Positions 34,996-44,275 of a stretch of DNA of 56,868 nucleotides are shown piece by piece. The notes below the pieces were generated by a model that was given only the letters and a program-made list of their open reading frames with translations, ran no database searches and was not told where the DNA came from. Position 1 is the first letter of the stretch; every line of letters starts with the position of its first letter. Position numbers and translations under genes: made by a program. The DNA comes from Clostridiales bacterium. GTDB lineage: Bacteria; Bacillota; Clostridia; Oscillospirales; Oscillospiraceae. The stretch is taken from contig SFIY01000011.1 of the NCBI GenBank assembly GCA_004555205.1, positions 1 to 56,868 on the forward strand, given 5' to 3'.

Positions 34996-36309
34996 GTGTT
35001 TCCTGCCGCCGTAGACAAGGTGCTGGGCCGACTGGAGGAGGCCGGATACGAGGCGTATGCGGTGGGTGGCTGCGTGCGCGATCTGCTGCGGGGCAAATCG
35101 CCCGACGACTGGGACATGACCACCTCCGCCCGCCCCGAGGAAGTGACGGCGCTGTTTGCGCCTCATGCCGTCCCCACCGGCTTACAGCACGGCACGGTCA
35201 CCGTGCGTCTGGAGGGACAGTCCTTTGAGGTGACTACCTTCCGCAAAGACGGGGCATATACCGACGCTCGTCATCCCAGTACGGTGACTTTTTCCGATAG
35301 CCTGCGCGAGGACTTATGCCGCCGCGATTTCACCGTCAACGCCATGGCCATGGACCGGCGGGGCTGTCTGACCGACCCCTTCGGCGGTCAGGAGGACCTG
35401 CGGCAGGGGATCCTTCGCTGTGTGGGCGAGGGTGAGCGGCGGTTTAGTGAGGATGCCCTGCGCATCATGCGGGGGCTGCGCTTTGCCGCGGTGATGAATT
35501 TCACCATAGAGGCGGACACGGCGCGCAGTATCCGCGAGAACCGGGAGAGACTGAAAAACATTGCCGTCGAGCGGATTCTGACCGAGATGGATAAGCTGCT
35601 GTGCGGCGAGGGTGCGGGGCGGGTATTGCTGGCATACCCGGAGGTGTTCGGCGTCTTTCTGCCGGAGCTCCTGCCCTGCGTAGGATTCGACCAGCGCAGT
35701 CAATACCACTGCTATACTGTGTGGGAGCATATCGTCCATTCGGTGGAGGCCATCGCACCGGAGCCGGTTTTGCGCTGGGCCATGCTGCTGCACGATGTGG
35801 GTAAGCCTGCGTGCTTTACCGTGGATGAGCAGGGGGCTGGCCATTTTTACGGACACGATCAGGTGGGCGGCGATATGGCGGCGGACATCTGCCGCCGCAT
35901 GCGGATGGATAAGCAGCGCAGCGCCCGCATTGAGCTGCTGGTGCGCCGCCACGGGTCAGCGCTGCCCGACACCAAGCGCGGTATGCTGCGGCTTTTGAAC
36001 GCCATCGGTGAGGAGGCTCTGCGGCAGCTCATCGCCGTCAAGCGGGCCGACAACCGGGCACAGGCAGCGCAGTTCCGCACACGGCAGCGTGATTTGGACC
36101 GAAGCGAGCAATTGCTGGAGGAGGTGCTGGCCGGACAGCCGTGCTTTGATCTGCACCAACTGGCGGTGAACGGTCGGGACCTGATGGCGCTGGGCTACGA
36201 AGGCCGCGCCATTGGCGAAATGCTGCAGATGCTGCTGCAAAAGGTATGGGAAAATGAGCTGCCCAACGAGCGCGAAGCGCTGCTGCGATGGGTGGAGGAA
36301 CAGACATAA
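34996..36309 (+). CDS. cca: CCA tRNA nucleotidyltransferase with HD domain
   Basis: 437 residues from GTG 34996, chosen for AAAGGAGGGATTGCC. Adds or repairs the 3' CCA of tRNAs. N-terminal nucleotidyltransferase with YAVGGCVRDLLRGKSPDDWD, which holds the catalytic Asp pair, then RRDFTVNAMAMDRRG and the RNA-binding motif EDALRIMRGLRFAA. A C-terminal HD domain has LLHDVGKP and GHDQVGGDMA. Ends 50 nt before a terminator. Confidence 0.93.
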   Translation: MFPAAVDKVLGRLEEAGYEAYAVGGCVRDLLRGKSPDDWDMTTSARPEEVTALFAPHAVPTGLQHGTVTVRLEGQSFEVTTFRKDGAYTDARHPSTVTFSDSLREDLCRRDFTVNAMAMDRRGCLTDPFGGQEDLRQGILRCVGEGERRFSEDALRIMRGLRFAAVMNFTIEADTARSIRENRERLKNIAVERILTEMDKLLCGEGAGRVLLAYPEVFGVFLPELLPCVGFDQRSQYHCYTVWEHIVHSVEAIAPEPVLRWAMLLHDVGKPACFTVDEQGAGHFYGHDQVGGDMAADICRRMRMDKQRSARIELLVRRHGSALPDTKRGMLRLLNAIGEEALRQLIAVKRADNRAQAAQFRTRQRDLDRSEQLLEEVLAGQPCFDLHQLAVNGRDLMALGYEGRAIGEMLQMLLQKVWENELPNEREALLRWVEEQT

Positions 36310-36356
36310 AGCGCAAATGCACGAAGAGGAAAAACGCTGGCAGGCGCAAAAGAAGA

Positions 36357-36386
36357 ACGGTACAGATTAGCTCTGTACCGTTTTTT
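36357..36386 (+). terminator. terminator after cca
   Basis: ACGGTACAGA-ttagc-TCTGTACCGTTTTTT. Confidence 0.88.
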
Positions 36387-36397
36387 GTTGGGGAAAA

Positions 36398-37270
36398 TCA
36401 CTCTTTTCGCTTACGGGGCAAGTCCGCTTCCATCAGCACAAGGCTGAAAAGCATCAGCGCCATGCCCGCATAGCCCCGCGCCTGCAGGCGTTCACCTGCC
36501 AGAAAATACGCCACAATGGCGGCAAAGACCGGCTCCAGCGTGAAGATCAGCCCCACATGGCTGGCGGTGGTATACTGCTGCTGCACCGCCTGTATCACGA
36601 AGGCCACACCGCTGCACAGCAATCCCAAAAACAGCGCGGCGGCCCATGTGACGGGCGTGGTGGGCAGATGGGGCTGCTCCATCAGCAGCGAAAGCGCCAT
36701 GGTGATGACGCCTACCACACCTAACTGGCATACGCCCAGACCCAAGGCGTCTACTTCGGGATGTTTGACGGCCTTTTCCGTCAGCAGCAGGTCAATGGAA
36801 TAGCAGATGGGTACACCGAGGCACAAAATATCGCCCAGCGCCGGACGGAATTGGTCGTTGAGCGTCAACAGCGCCAAACCCACTGCGCACATCATCAGGC
36901 AGACCAGCAGCTTCCTGCCGGGCCTGGTGCGGTGGATGAGGAAATCAAAAATCGGCGTGAACACCACCGGCAGCGCGCAGATAAATCCGGCATTGGTAAT
37001 GGAGGTGTTGGCAATGCCGTAGCCGTAGAAAACATAGGTGCCTAACAGTGATAAACCGATGAGCAGGCTGTATCGCAGTGTGATCCGGTTCAATTGGCGC
37101 AGGTTTTTGAAGAAGATGACGCCCAGCACCAGAAAGGCCGACAGAAAGCGGAAAGCCGTAAGGTTCAAGGGCGGCAGGTCTGTCAGGCACAGGTCGGTGA
37201 GATAATAAGAGGCGCCCCAAAAGGCCGTGACCATGACCAAAAGCAGGTCGGCCTTGCGCTGTCTGTTCAT
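36398..37270 (-). CDS. DMT-superfamily (EamA) transporter
   Basis: 290 residues from ATG 37270 (CGGAGGTGAACCCC). Ten hydrophobic helices in two EamA repeats; first repeat has MVTAFWGASYYLTDLCL and ALPVVFTPIFDFLIHR, second has LGLLCSGVAFVIQAVQQQYT and LEPVFAAIVAYFLAGERL. Exports or imports an unknown metabolite. Very basic C-terminus (DLPRKRKE). Confidence 0.9.
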   Translation of the reverse strand: MNRQRKADLLLVMVTAFWGASYYLTDLCLTDLPPLNLTAFRFLSAFLVLGVIFFKNLRQLNRITLRYSLLIGLSLLGTYVFYGYGIANTSITNAGFICALPVVFTPIFDFLIHRTRPGRKLLVCLMMCAVGLALLTLNDQFRPALGDILCLGVPICYSIDLLLTEKAVKHPEVDALGLGVCQLGVVGVITMALSLLMEQPHLPTTPVTWAAALFLGLLCSGVAFVIQAVQQQYTTASHVGLIFTLEPVFAAIVAYFLAGERLQARGYAGMALMLFSLVLMEADLPRKRKE

Positions 37271-37333
37271 GGGGTTCACCTCCGTTGCAAAAATCCACCA
37301 TATTCTAGCATAAATGGACAATAATGACAAGAT

Positions 37334-38401
37334 TTATTTCCAAAGTCGGAGATAATCGTTGTCGTGCAATTGCTTGATGAACAGCAGCGCTATGGGAAAA
37401 AGGATCATACCCGGTACCCGGAAGGTGCAAAAGCCGATATACATAGCCAGCAGCGCCATCAGCGGCGGCAGGCCTACCTGCGCCGCCATGACATGGGGCT
37501 CGGTGATACTGCGTACCAGCGTGATGACGGCATAAAGCGCCGCCAGGGCGATACCGCGGGGAATATTGCCGGATAAAAAACACAACAGTGCCCACGGGAT
37601 CAGCACCGTGCCGGTGCCGAAAACCGGCAGGGCATCGATCAGCGCAATCAGCACCGCCAGAAGCAGCGCGTAATTCTGGCGCAGGAGCAGAAAGCCGATG
37701 AGCAGCTCGGAGAAGGTGATGGTCAGCAGTATGCACTGTGCCTTGCACCATTTGCCCAAGGTGGAAAAGAGGTTGGCCTTGACGCCGCGGGCCTTATCCA
37801 GTCCCGACGGACGCAATTGGCGGCGCAAAAAGTCCATAATGGCGGGATAGGCCGAGGTGGTGAAAAACACGGCAAGCACCGTGGTGGCGCAGAACAGAAA
37901 GACCTGGGGCAGGTTGGTAATGGCAGAGGTGAGGGCACGCAGACAAGCGGCGGAAAAGTCATTGACCAACTGCACCACTTGGGTGGATAGATTGGTCAAA
38001 AAGCCATCCACCCATGTGCGAAGCGATTGGGGACAGGCGGCGCAGAAATCGTCCATACGGCGCTGCAGGTCGGCGGTGGCATCCGGCAGACGCGAAAGCA
38101 GCGTGGGGAGCTGCTCCAAAAGTGAGGATGCCTGGGCAAACAACCGGCCGACCAGCAGTGTCAGCAGCGCGATCAGTCCGCCCAGCAGCACCAATGTCAG
38201 TGCCGCGGCAGTAAAGCTGCGCTTGAAGTGCAAACGGCGCTGTGCGCCGTCGATCAGCGGCTCCATCAGCGAGGCAATGCCCATGGCCAGCAAAAACGGC
38301 AGCAGCCAGAGAAAGAAATAGCGCAGGCTCAGCCAGACCAGTGCGATGATGGCGCCAATGTACGCCAAACGCACGAGAAAATCCAACTGCTTCCGATTCA
38401 T
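37334..38401 (-). CDS. AI-2E family transporter / YtvI-like permease
   Basis: 355 residues from ATG 38401 (AAAGGGAGGTTTTTT). About seven TM helices with a central soluble stretch, as in PF01594: FLLAMGIASLMEPLIDGAQR near the N-terminus, ALIDALPVFGTGTVLIPWAL and GLPPLMALLAMYIGF toward the C-terminus. The AI-2E name covers mixed functions (autoinducer export, Na+/H+ antiport, sporulation YtvI). The pattern PVFGTG is closest to YtvI. Substrate unknown. Confidence 0.88.
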   Translation of the reverse strand: MNRKQLDFLVRLAYIGAIIALVWLSLRYFFLWLLPFLLAMGIASLMEPLIDGAQRRLHFKRSFTAAALTLVLLGGLIALLTLLVGRLFAQASSLLEQLPTLLSRLPDATADLQRRMDDFCAACPQSLRTWVDGFLTNLSTQVVQLVNDFSAACLRALTSAITNLPQVFLFCATTVLAVFFTTSAYPAIMDFLRRQLRPSGLDKARGVKANLFSTLGKWCKAQCILLTITFSELLIGFLLLRQNYALLLAVLIALIDALPVFGTGTVLIPWALLCFLSGNIPRGIALAALYAVITLVRSITEPHVMAAQVGLPPLMALLAMYIGFCTFRVPGMILFPIALLFIKQLHDNDYLRLWK

Positions 38402-38523
38402 AAAAAACCTCCCTTTTTGACAAATTAGGGGTTGCAATTAACACGCTATAGTGATAAAATGTCGCTCGTACAATTGTTTTTCTGCTGTGGACGATGCAGG
38501 AAAATGTGAATAGGAGTGATACC

Positions 38524-38961
38524 ATGAACAAGCAAAAATATTACATTGTATCGGCCGAAGCGCTGCCGGAGGTGTTCATCAAGGTGGCCGAGGCCAAGCG
38601 CATGCTGCAGGTGGGCGAGGCGCACACAGTGGGGCAGGCCACCAAAATGGTGGGCATCAGCCGCAGCGCGTTTTATAAGTATAAGGACGAGGTGCGCCCG
38701 TTTCAGGATATGAAGGCAGGCCATATCATCACCTTTTACGCTCTGCTGAAGGATAACCCCGGCGTGCTGAGCAACTACCTGTCTATTTTTGCCAATTCCG
38801 GCGCGAATATACTGACCATTAACCAGACCATCCCCACCAACGGCTGCGCGGGCGTGACCATCTCCGCCGAAACCAGCGAGATGACCGAGGGGATCGAGGC
38901 CATGATGGCCCGTGTGTCCGGCGCGTACGGCGTACTGAAATTTGAGATCATGGCGGCATAA
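38524..38961 (+). CDS. ACT domain-containing protein (UPF0735, PheB-like)
   Basis: 145 residues from ATG 38524 (AGGAGTGATACC). N-terminal HTH-like part (TVGQATKMVGISRSAFYKYK) and C-terminal ACT domain (IITFYALLKDNPGVLSNYLS, ILTINQTIPTNGCAGVTISA). Family UPF0735; Bacillus PheB lies beside pheA. ACT domains bind amino acids, so amino-acid sensing is likely; target unknown. Stand-alone here. Confidence 0.92.
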   Translation: MNKQKYYIVSAEALPEVFIKVAEAKRMLQVGEAHTVGQATKMVGISRSAFYKYKDEVRPFQDMKAGHIITFYALLKDNPGVLSNYLSIFANSGANILTINQTIPTNGCAGVTISAETSEMTEGIEAMMARVSGAYGVLKFEIMAA

Positions 38962-39066
38962 TGCCAGTATAGGTGCATTTTCCGCAGTATATACCGGCAG
39001 AAGCTATCCTTTGCAGGATAGCTTCTACTTTTTTGCCCGAGCGCATAGAGTGATGCATGAGGTGAG

Positions 39067-39564
39067 ATGATGAGGACAAAAACATATGTGGGCGGATTTC
39101 TCGCCAGCGTGGTATTGGGGCTGCTCCTGCTGTGGCTGCGCAGCCGGTTCGCGGCAAATCCGTTGGTGATGGTATTGGCGCCCATGAACAACAGCGCCTG
39201 GGAGATGAGCAAGCTGGTGTTCTGGCCGTACCTGGGCGGGGCACTGGTGATCTGGCGCGGCACGGCGGCAGGGGCCAGCCGCGGCGGACACTGCATGCTG
39301 CTGCTCCTGATGCCGCTGGTGACGGTGCTGGCGGGATGGCTGTGCCATCTTGGCGGCAGCTATCTGTGGGCGGCGGTACTGGCGGCCGGTATTGCCCTGT
39401 ATGCCGCGGTGCTGCGCAAAAAGGTCTGGGGCGGAGAGCTGCTGTGGTATACACTGGCCATTCTGCTGGGCATTGCGTATATCCTCTTTTCCGTGCTGCC
39501 GCCCATAGGCGGGCCGTTTACCGATCCGGCCGATGTGGCCGCCATGGCGACCATACCGTATTAA
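39067..39564 (+). CDS. DUF6512-like membrane protein
   Basis: 165 residues, five or so hydrophobic segments. The motif LAPMNNSAWEMSKLVFWPYL after TM1 is typical of small Firmicutes membrane proteins I associate with DUF6512. Start ATG 39067 or 39070 after GAGGTGAG. Function unknown. Shares a convergent terminator with the EamA gene. Confidence 0.7.
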   Translation: MMRTKTYVGGFLASVVLGLLLLWLRSRFAANPLVMVLAPMNNSAWEMSKLVFWPYLGGALVIWRGTAAGASRGGHCMLLLLMPLVTVLAGWLCHLGGSYLWAAVLAAGIALYAAVLRKKVWGGELLWYTLAILLGIAYILFSVLPPIGGPFTDPADVAAMATIPY

Positions 39565-39600
39565 AAAATCGGCTGAAAGAGGGGTTCTCTTTCAGCCGAT
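39563..39600 (-). terminator. terminator for the convergent genes 39067 and 39633
   Basis: ATCGGCTGAAAGAG-gggtt-CTCTTTCAGCCGAT with a T-run on the minus strand. Confidence 0.85.
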
Positions 39601-39632
39601 CCTTATGGTTTACGACAAACCGGGATGGATCT

Positions 39633-40505
39633 TTATGATGCCCATATTGCCATTGCAAGCGTACCGCACAGCATCAGCACCAAGCCGAACGCTGCTTTCT
39701 TGCTGAGTTTTTCGTGGAATATCGCCGCCGAAAACAGAATGGACACAAGAATGCTCATTTTGTCTATGGGCACAACTACACTGACCACACCGTTTTGAAT
39801 CGCGTAATAGTAGCAAAGCCAAGAGCCGCCGGTTGCAAGTCCCGACAAACCAATAAAACAGAGCTCCTTTTTATCAATTGTTTTGAGTTGTGTTTGCTTA
39901 CCTTTAAGGAATACGATAATCCATGCCATGACAAGCACAACCCCTGTGCGGATTGCCGTTCCCACATTAGACTCGACGCCGGATATACCGATTTTTGCCA
40001 GCACGGATGTCAGCGCTGCGAACACGGCCGACCCGATTGCATACGGCAGCCATGCACGCTTGATTTCTTTCTCTTCTGCGTTTTTCTTTTCAATCATAAG
40101 GAAAGTGCCGGCGGAGAGAAGTGCTGTTCCGATTAGCTTCACCGCAAGGTGGTTGGTTTCTCCGAAAAGAATGATGGCAAGTATGACCGTTAAAATTGTG
40201 CTTGATTTGTCAATTGGAACAACCTTGTTGACATCGCCTATGGAGAGCGCCTTGAAGTAGCAGATCCAGGATGCGCCGGTGGCCAGCCCCGACAAAATCA
40301 GGAAAACAAGGGATTTTGTTTCAATCTGCGTGATGGTTCCGACAGAGCCGGCAATAAGAACCATCATCCATGAAAACAGTAAAACTACGATCGTTCGCAG
40401 TGCCGTTGCTATATCGGAGTCGGTTTTTTTGATACCGCACTTTGCCAGTATAGACGTCAGACCTGCGAAGAGGGCGGATAATACCGCCATTACAAGCCAT
40501 AACAT
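39633..40505 (-). CDS. EamA-family transporter
   Basis: 290 residues from ATG 40505 (AGGAGAATGTTTATA). Ten TM, two homologous halves with nearly repeated text: VNKVVPIDKSSTILTVILAI in the first, VVSVVVPIDKMSILVSILFS in the second, and LSGLATGASWICYFKAL / LSGLATGGSWLCYYYAI. This is the typical EamA tandem repeat. Codon use is visibly AT-richer than the flanking genes, suggesting transfer. Substrate unknown. Confidence 0.9.
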   Translation of the reverse strand: MLWLVMAVLSALFAGLTSILAKCGIKKTDSDIATALRTIVVLLFSWMMVLIAGSVGTITQIETKSLVFLILSGLATGASWICYFKALSIGDVNKVVPIDKSSTILTVILAIILFGETNHLAVKLIGTALLSAGTFLMIEKKNAEEKEIKRAWLPYAIGSAVFAALTSVLAKIGISGVESNVGTAIRTGVVLVMAWIIVFLKGKQTQLKTIDKKELCFIGLSGLATGGSWLCYYYAIQNGVVSVVVPIDKMSILVSILFSAAIFHEKLSKKAAFGLVLMLCGTLAMAIWAS

Positions 40506-40610
40506 TATAAACATTCTCCTGTGTAAATTTCGGTTTATCTCTGTCCAGTACTGTAACAAACGGGGACTTTGCAGGCCAAAAGTCCCCGTAAAAACATCCT
40601 TGTCAGGATT

Positions 40611-41183
40611 TTACCTGATATGCTTGAGCGGCTGGCGCATATCCTTTTGGAGCTTATTTTGATAGCGGTCCTCCTCGCTGAACACGCAGCCGCAGTATTT
40701 CTGCATATAGAGGCCCAATTCCCGTGCCTTGGCCTGCCCGTCACGAAAACCGGGGCGAAAATCCCGGTAGAGGAAGGCGACGCCGTAGCGCTGCGCCATC
40801 CGCTCGGCGGTTTCGGCCAGCAGCGCGTGGTTTTGATAGGGACTGACCAGCAGCGTGGTGGTGAAGAAGGCAAAGCCGTTTTCGGCGGCGAATTTCGCCG
40901 TCTGCTCCAGGCGTATCTCATAGCAATAACCGCAGCGGCGGTCAATGTCCTCCGCCACGGCACGGACAAATCCGCGCAGGCCGTAATCCTCCTGCACGAT
41001 CAGCTCCATGCCGATAGAGGGGGCATAGGCCATCAGCGTATCGCGGCGGGCTTTATATTCCTGATAGGGGTGGATATTGGGGTTGAACCAGTACGACACC
41101 GGCTCGATGCCCTGAGAGCGCAGCAGCTCCACACAGGATACGGAGCAGGGTGCGCAGCAGGTATGCAGCAGTGTTTTTTCCAT
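40611..41183 (-). CDS. queH: epoxyqueuosine reductase QueH
   Basis: 190 residues from ATG 41183 (CAGGTGAGAACG); GTG 41192 would overlap the upstream gene. Reduces epoxyqueuosine to queuosine in tRNA, a non-orthologous replacement of QueG. Metal/Fe-S cysteines are visible: HTCCAPCS at the N-terminus, RRCGYCYEIRLEQTA in the middle, and KYCGCVFSEEDRY at the C-terminus. It overlaps the F420-type gene end, so the two are coupled. Confidence 0.92.
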   Translation of the reverse strand: MEKTLLHTCCAPCSVSCVELLRSQGIEPVSYWFNPNIHPYQEYKARRDTLMAYAPSIGMELIVQEDYGLRGFVRAVAEDIDRRCGYCYEIRLEQTAKFAAENGFAFFTTTLLVSPYQNHALLAETAERMAQRYGVAFLYRDFRPGFRDGQAKARELGLYMQKYCGCVFSEEDRYQNKLQKDMRQPLKHIR

Positions 41184-41188
41184 CGTTC

Positions 41189-42349
41189 TCACCTGCGGTT
41201 TTTCAAAAACTTTTTGATATTCTCGCTGCCCTTTTTCATAAACCGGAACGGACGGGCGGCGAAGAAGCGCGTACGCACCTGCTGGAACGGCTGGTGGGCA
41301 AACGCATCAAAGAAGGCGGCGCGCTCGGCGCTGTAAGCCGAGGGGGTGTGCAGCGCTTCGTTGCCGGCCACCGCTTCGCTGAGTGAACGGCGATAGCGGG
41401 TAAGCGGCAATGTGTCGAACACATGGGCGCCTTTGGCGGTGTTGATGAGCAGCAGCGAAATGCCGCGCTTTTGCTCATCGGGACAGAAGTCCCTGGGCAG
41501 CCCCTTATACATGCCCAATGACAGGTCGCCGGGACGGTCCGTGGAGGCATAGGGGCAGGTATGACAGGCCGGCCGCAGCGTCAATCCGCGGTGGAAGCCG
41601 CGGCCGAACTCGGACTTGGCAAAGGGCGCATCGTAGCTGGCGCCGCCTTCAAATTTCACGCGGAACCGCCGCTCACCGCTGTCAATGCTCTTATGCACAA
41701 ACTGCACGGAAAGGGGCTGTTTTTGCTTGATATACGCCATGGAACGCACCATGTGATCCCACACGCCGGGAGAGGATACGCCGTGACACAGCACATCCGC
41801 CGTCAGCAGCTTTTCCGGATGCTCTCCCAGATAGCGGTACAGCCCGTCCACCTGACAGGGCGTACCGGTGAACAGCACCGGACGGCGCTGGTCCAGATAG
41901 TAGCGCACCTGCTGATAGGTGCGGCCGATTTCGCTTTGCACAGGCTTGGCGCCCTGTAAACGGGCAAGCTCCGAGCGCTCCTTGACGGCAATGTGGCGCA
42001 CATGGAAATCATCGTCCAGCGCCGCGCCGAACACCACGCCGCCCTGCTCAAGCATATACTCGGCCAGCACCGTGAACACGCCGCCTGCCGTGGCATCGGC
42101 CCGCGCAGTTTCCTCCGTGCTCCATGCGGCAAAGACCGCAGGCTCCGGTCGGGGCTCACGCTGCTTGAGCACCGGACAGATGTGGGTGCAGTGACCGCAG
42201 ACGATGCAGGCGTCCGTCACCGTGGGGTAGAGAAACCCCTCCCGGTCCGGCAGCATATGAATGGCGCCCTTGCCGCAGCCGTTGGCGCACGCACCGCAGC
42301 CGGTACAGTGGGTTTTATCGGCTAATTGAGGATGTACCGTTTCCAACAT
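41189..42349 (-). CDS. Coenzyme F420 hydrogenase/dehydrogenase beta-subunit-like protein
   Basis: 386 residues. Two N-terminal [4Fe-4S] motifs, CTGCGACANGCGKGA and CIVCGHCTHICPVLK, then FrhB-type domains with GTPCQVDGLYRYLGEH and CHGVSSPGVWDHM. In non-methanogens such proteins occur with exopolysaccharide or pyruvyl-transferase genes and as flavin oxidoreductases; F420 use is not implied. Overlaps queH. Confidence 0.88.
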   Translation of the reverse strand: MLETVHPQLADKTHCTGCGACANGCGKGAIHMLPDREGFLYPTVTDACIVCGHCTHICPVLKQREPRPEPAVFAAWSTEETARADATAGGVFTVLAEYMLEQGGVVFGAALDDDFHVRHIAVKERSELARLQGAKPVQSEIGRTYQQVRYYLDQRRPVLFTGTPCQVDGLYRYLGEHPEKLLTADVLCHGVSSPGVWDHMVRSMAYIKQKQPLSVQFVHKSIDSGERRFRVKFEGGASYDAPFAKSEFGRGFHRGLTLRPACHTCPYASTDRPGDLSLGMYKGLPRDFCPDEQKRGISLLLINTAKGAHVFDTLPLTRYRRSLSEAVAGNEALHTPSAYSAERAAFFDAFAHQPFQQVRTRFFAARPFRFMKKGSENIKKFLKNRR

Positions 42350-42448
42350 GGCAAACGACCTCCTGTTACACTCGAATTTTGTCTATATTGTAGCACGACT
42401 CCTCCAAAAAGACAAGAGCACCCATGACGGGTGCTCTATTGGCGTGGG

Positions 42449-44275
42449 TTATTCCTTGACAATACGCGGGAAGGTCAGTGTGGCTTTGAACAGATCGCCG
42501 TCTACCGCCAGCGCAAACCCGCCCTTTTGCAGGGCCGTCAGGCTGTTGGCGATACTCAGCCCCAGTCCGCTGCCCTCGGTGGAACGGGACGCATCGCCGC
42601 GCACAAAGCGCTCGGTCAACTCGTCGGCGGACACATTCAGCGCATAGCGGGAGATGTTTTTCACGGTGATGGTCACCTGATCGCCCTCGGCGGCGGTGGC
42701 AAGATAGACCCGCGTGCCGGGCATGGCGTATTTGCACACATTGCTCATCAGATTGTCCAGCACCCGCCACAGCAGCCGCCCGTCGGCGCGGATGAGAGGC
42801 GTTTCCTCGCTGAGGGTGAGGATCGGCTCCAACTGACAGGCCGCAAGGCGCTCGGTATACTCGCCGGCCACCTGACCCAGCAGTACATTCACATCCGTGT
42901 CCTCCCAGTTGACGGGCACATTGCCCGTGGCGGCCTTGCTGGCCTCCACCAGGTCCTCCGTCAGCTTGCGAAGCCGCTGGGACTGGCGGTCGATGACGGC
43001 AATATACTCGGCGGCGGTGGGATTGCCGATCTCCTCCTTTTTCAGCAGGTCCACATAGTTGACAATGGAGGTCAGGGGCGTTTTGATGTCGTGGGACACA
43101 TTGGTAATCAGCTCCGTTTTCAGCCGCTCGGACTTGGTGCGCTCCTCCACCGCCTTTTGCACGCCCATTTGCGCATCGTTGAGATGCTCGCCGTGGCGGC
43201 GGAAGTCACCGTACATACCGCGGGTATCCACGCGGCTGTCCATATCACCGTTGGCCAGCGCCTCGCCGCCCTTTTGCAGCGTGCGCAGACAGGTCGCCAG
43301 ATACAGCAGGAACAGGCCGAGAAGAAGATTGACCACGATCAGCAGGATGCAGAACTCCGGCTCGTAGGCGTTGCCGATACAAAGAATGTTCAGCAGCAGC
43401 CAGACGGCAATGCCCAAGGCGGTTTTCCACACCAGAGGGAGCTTGCCCAGCAGACGGACAAGCCACTTGACCCGGCGCACCAGACGGCGCAGCAGGCGAT
43501 AGATCACGGTGCTTTTCCCTACCGTGCCTGCCTTGCACTGGGCGGCAAAAACAGGCAGCAGCAACAAGGCAAGAAGCAGGAAAATGATGCCGCGGATGAG
43601 CTGGCCTACATCGTACACATCATAGGTCAGGGAAAAGAGTCCCACCAGCGCCAGCAGGCACACATCCAGCGGGGTCTTATCAAACCAGGTCAGATGGATG
43701 CCCTCGTGACCCTGCCAGTGTCCGGCGGAGGCCAGTTGGAAAATCAGACAGAACAGTGCCAGCGCCAACGACAGCGCGGCAACGACGATCAGGCCGTAGC
43801 GCCAAGAGATGAGCAACTGCAGCAGCACATATTGATAGTCTACATTGACGGGATCGGCCGGCAGGTAGGCCGTGACGGTCACATCCCGTTGGGTGACAAT
43901 GTCGGGGAAGGCGTCGGCCGGTCGGGAGAGCTGATACACCGCGCCCTCCGTGCTGCCGCTGCGGGCCAGCTCCTCGCCGGTCCGGGTGTCGGTAATGACC
44001 AGCGCGCAGGGGGAGCTGCTGATATTGCCGTTAAAATCACTCAGATCCACGGCGCCGTTTTCGCTGTCACGATAATATACGGCCGCCTCCCACAGGTAGG
44101 GGATACACAGGTTGTCATTCAGACTGTCCTGCATCCGCTTACCGTCGTCCAGATAGACCTGCTCATCCACCAGATAGACAATGCCCGCCGTGGCGGCAGC
44201 GCAGATCGCCGCGAACAGGATAAACAGGAAAAAGGCCGTGATCTTTGCCCATGTTTTATCCAAAAACCGCTTCAC
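42449..44275 (-). CDS. membrane sensor histidine kinase
   Basis: 608 residues. TM1 about 11-31, an extracytoplasmic sensor of about 110 residues, then five or more TM helices (about 150-320), a HAMP-like segment (CLRTLQKGGEALANGDMDSR), HisKA with the phospho-acceptor His in NVSHDIKTPLTSI (near 393), and HATPase with N-box NLMSNVCKYAM and G-boxes GSGLGLSIANSL. Forms a two-component system with the regulator at 44272, overlapping by 4 nt. Confidence 0.95.
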   Translation of the reverse strand: MKRFLDKTWAKITAFFLFILFAAICAAATAGIVYLVDEQVYLDDGKRMQDSLNDNLCIPYLWEAAVYYRDSENGAVDLSDFNGNISSSPCALVITDTRTGEELARSGSTEGAVYQLSRPADAFPDIVTQRDVTVTAYLPADPVNVDYQYVLLQLLISWRYGLIVVAALSLALALFCLIFQLASAGHWQGHEGIHLTWFDKTPLDVCLLALVGLFSLTYDVYDVGQLIRGIIFLLLALLLLPVFAAQCKAGTVGKSTVIYRLLRRLVRRVKWLVRLLGKLPLVWKTALGIAVWLLLNILCIGNAYEPEFCILLIVVNLLLGLFLLYLATCLRTLQKGGEALANGDMDSRVDTRGMYGDFRRHGEHLNDAQMGVQKAVEERTKSERLKTELITNVSHDIKTPLTSIVNYVDLLKKEEIGNPTAAEYIAVIDRQSQRLRKLTEDLVEASKAATGNVPVNWEDTDVNVLLGQVAGEYTERLAACQLEPILTLSEETPLIRADGRLLWRVLDNLMSNVCKYAMPGTRVYLATAAEGDQVTITVKNISRYALNVSADELTERFVRGDASRSTEGSGLGLSIANSLTALQKGGFALAVDGDLFKATLTFPRIVKE

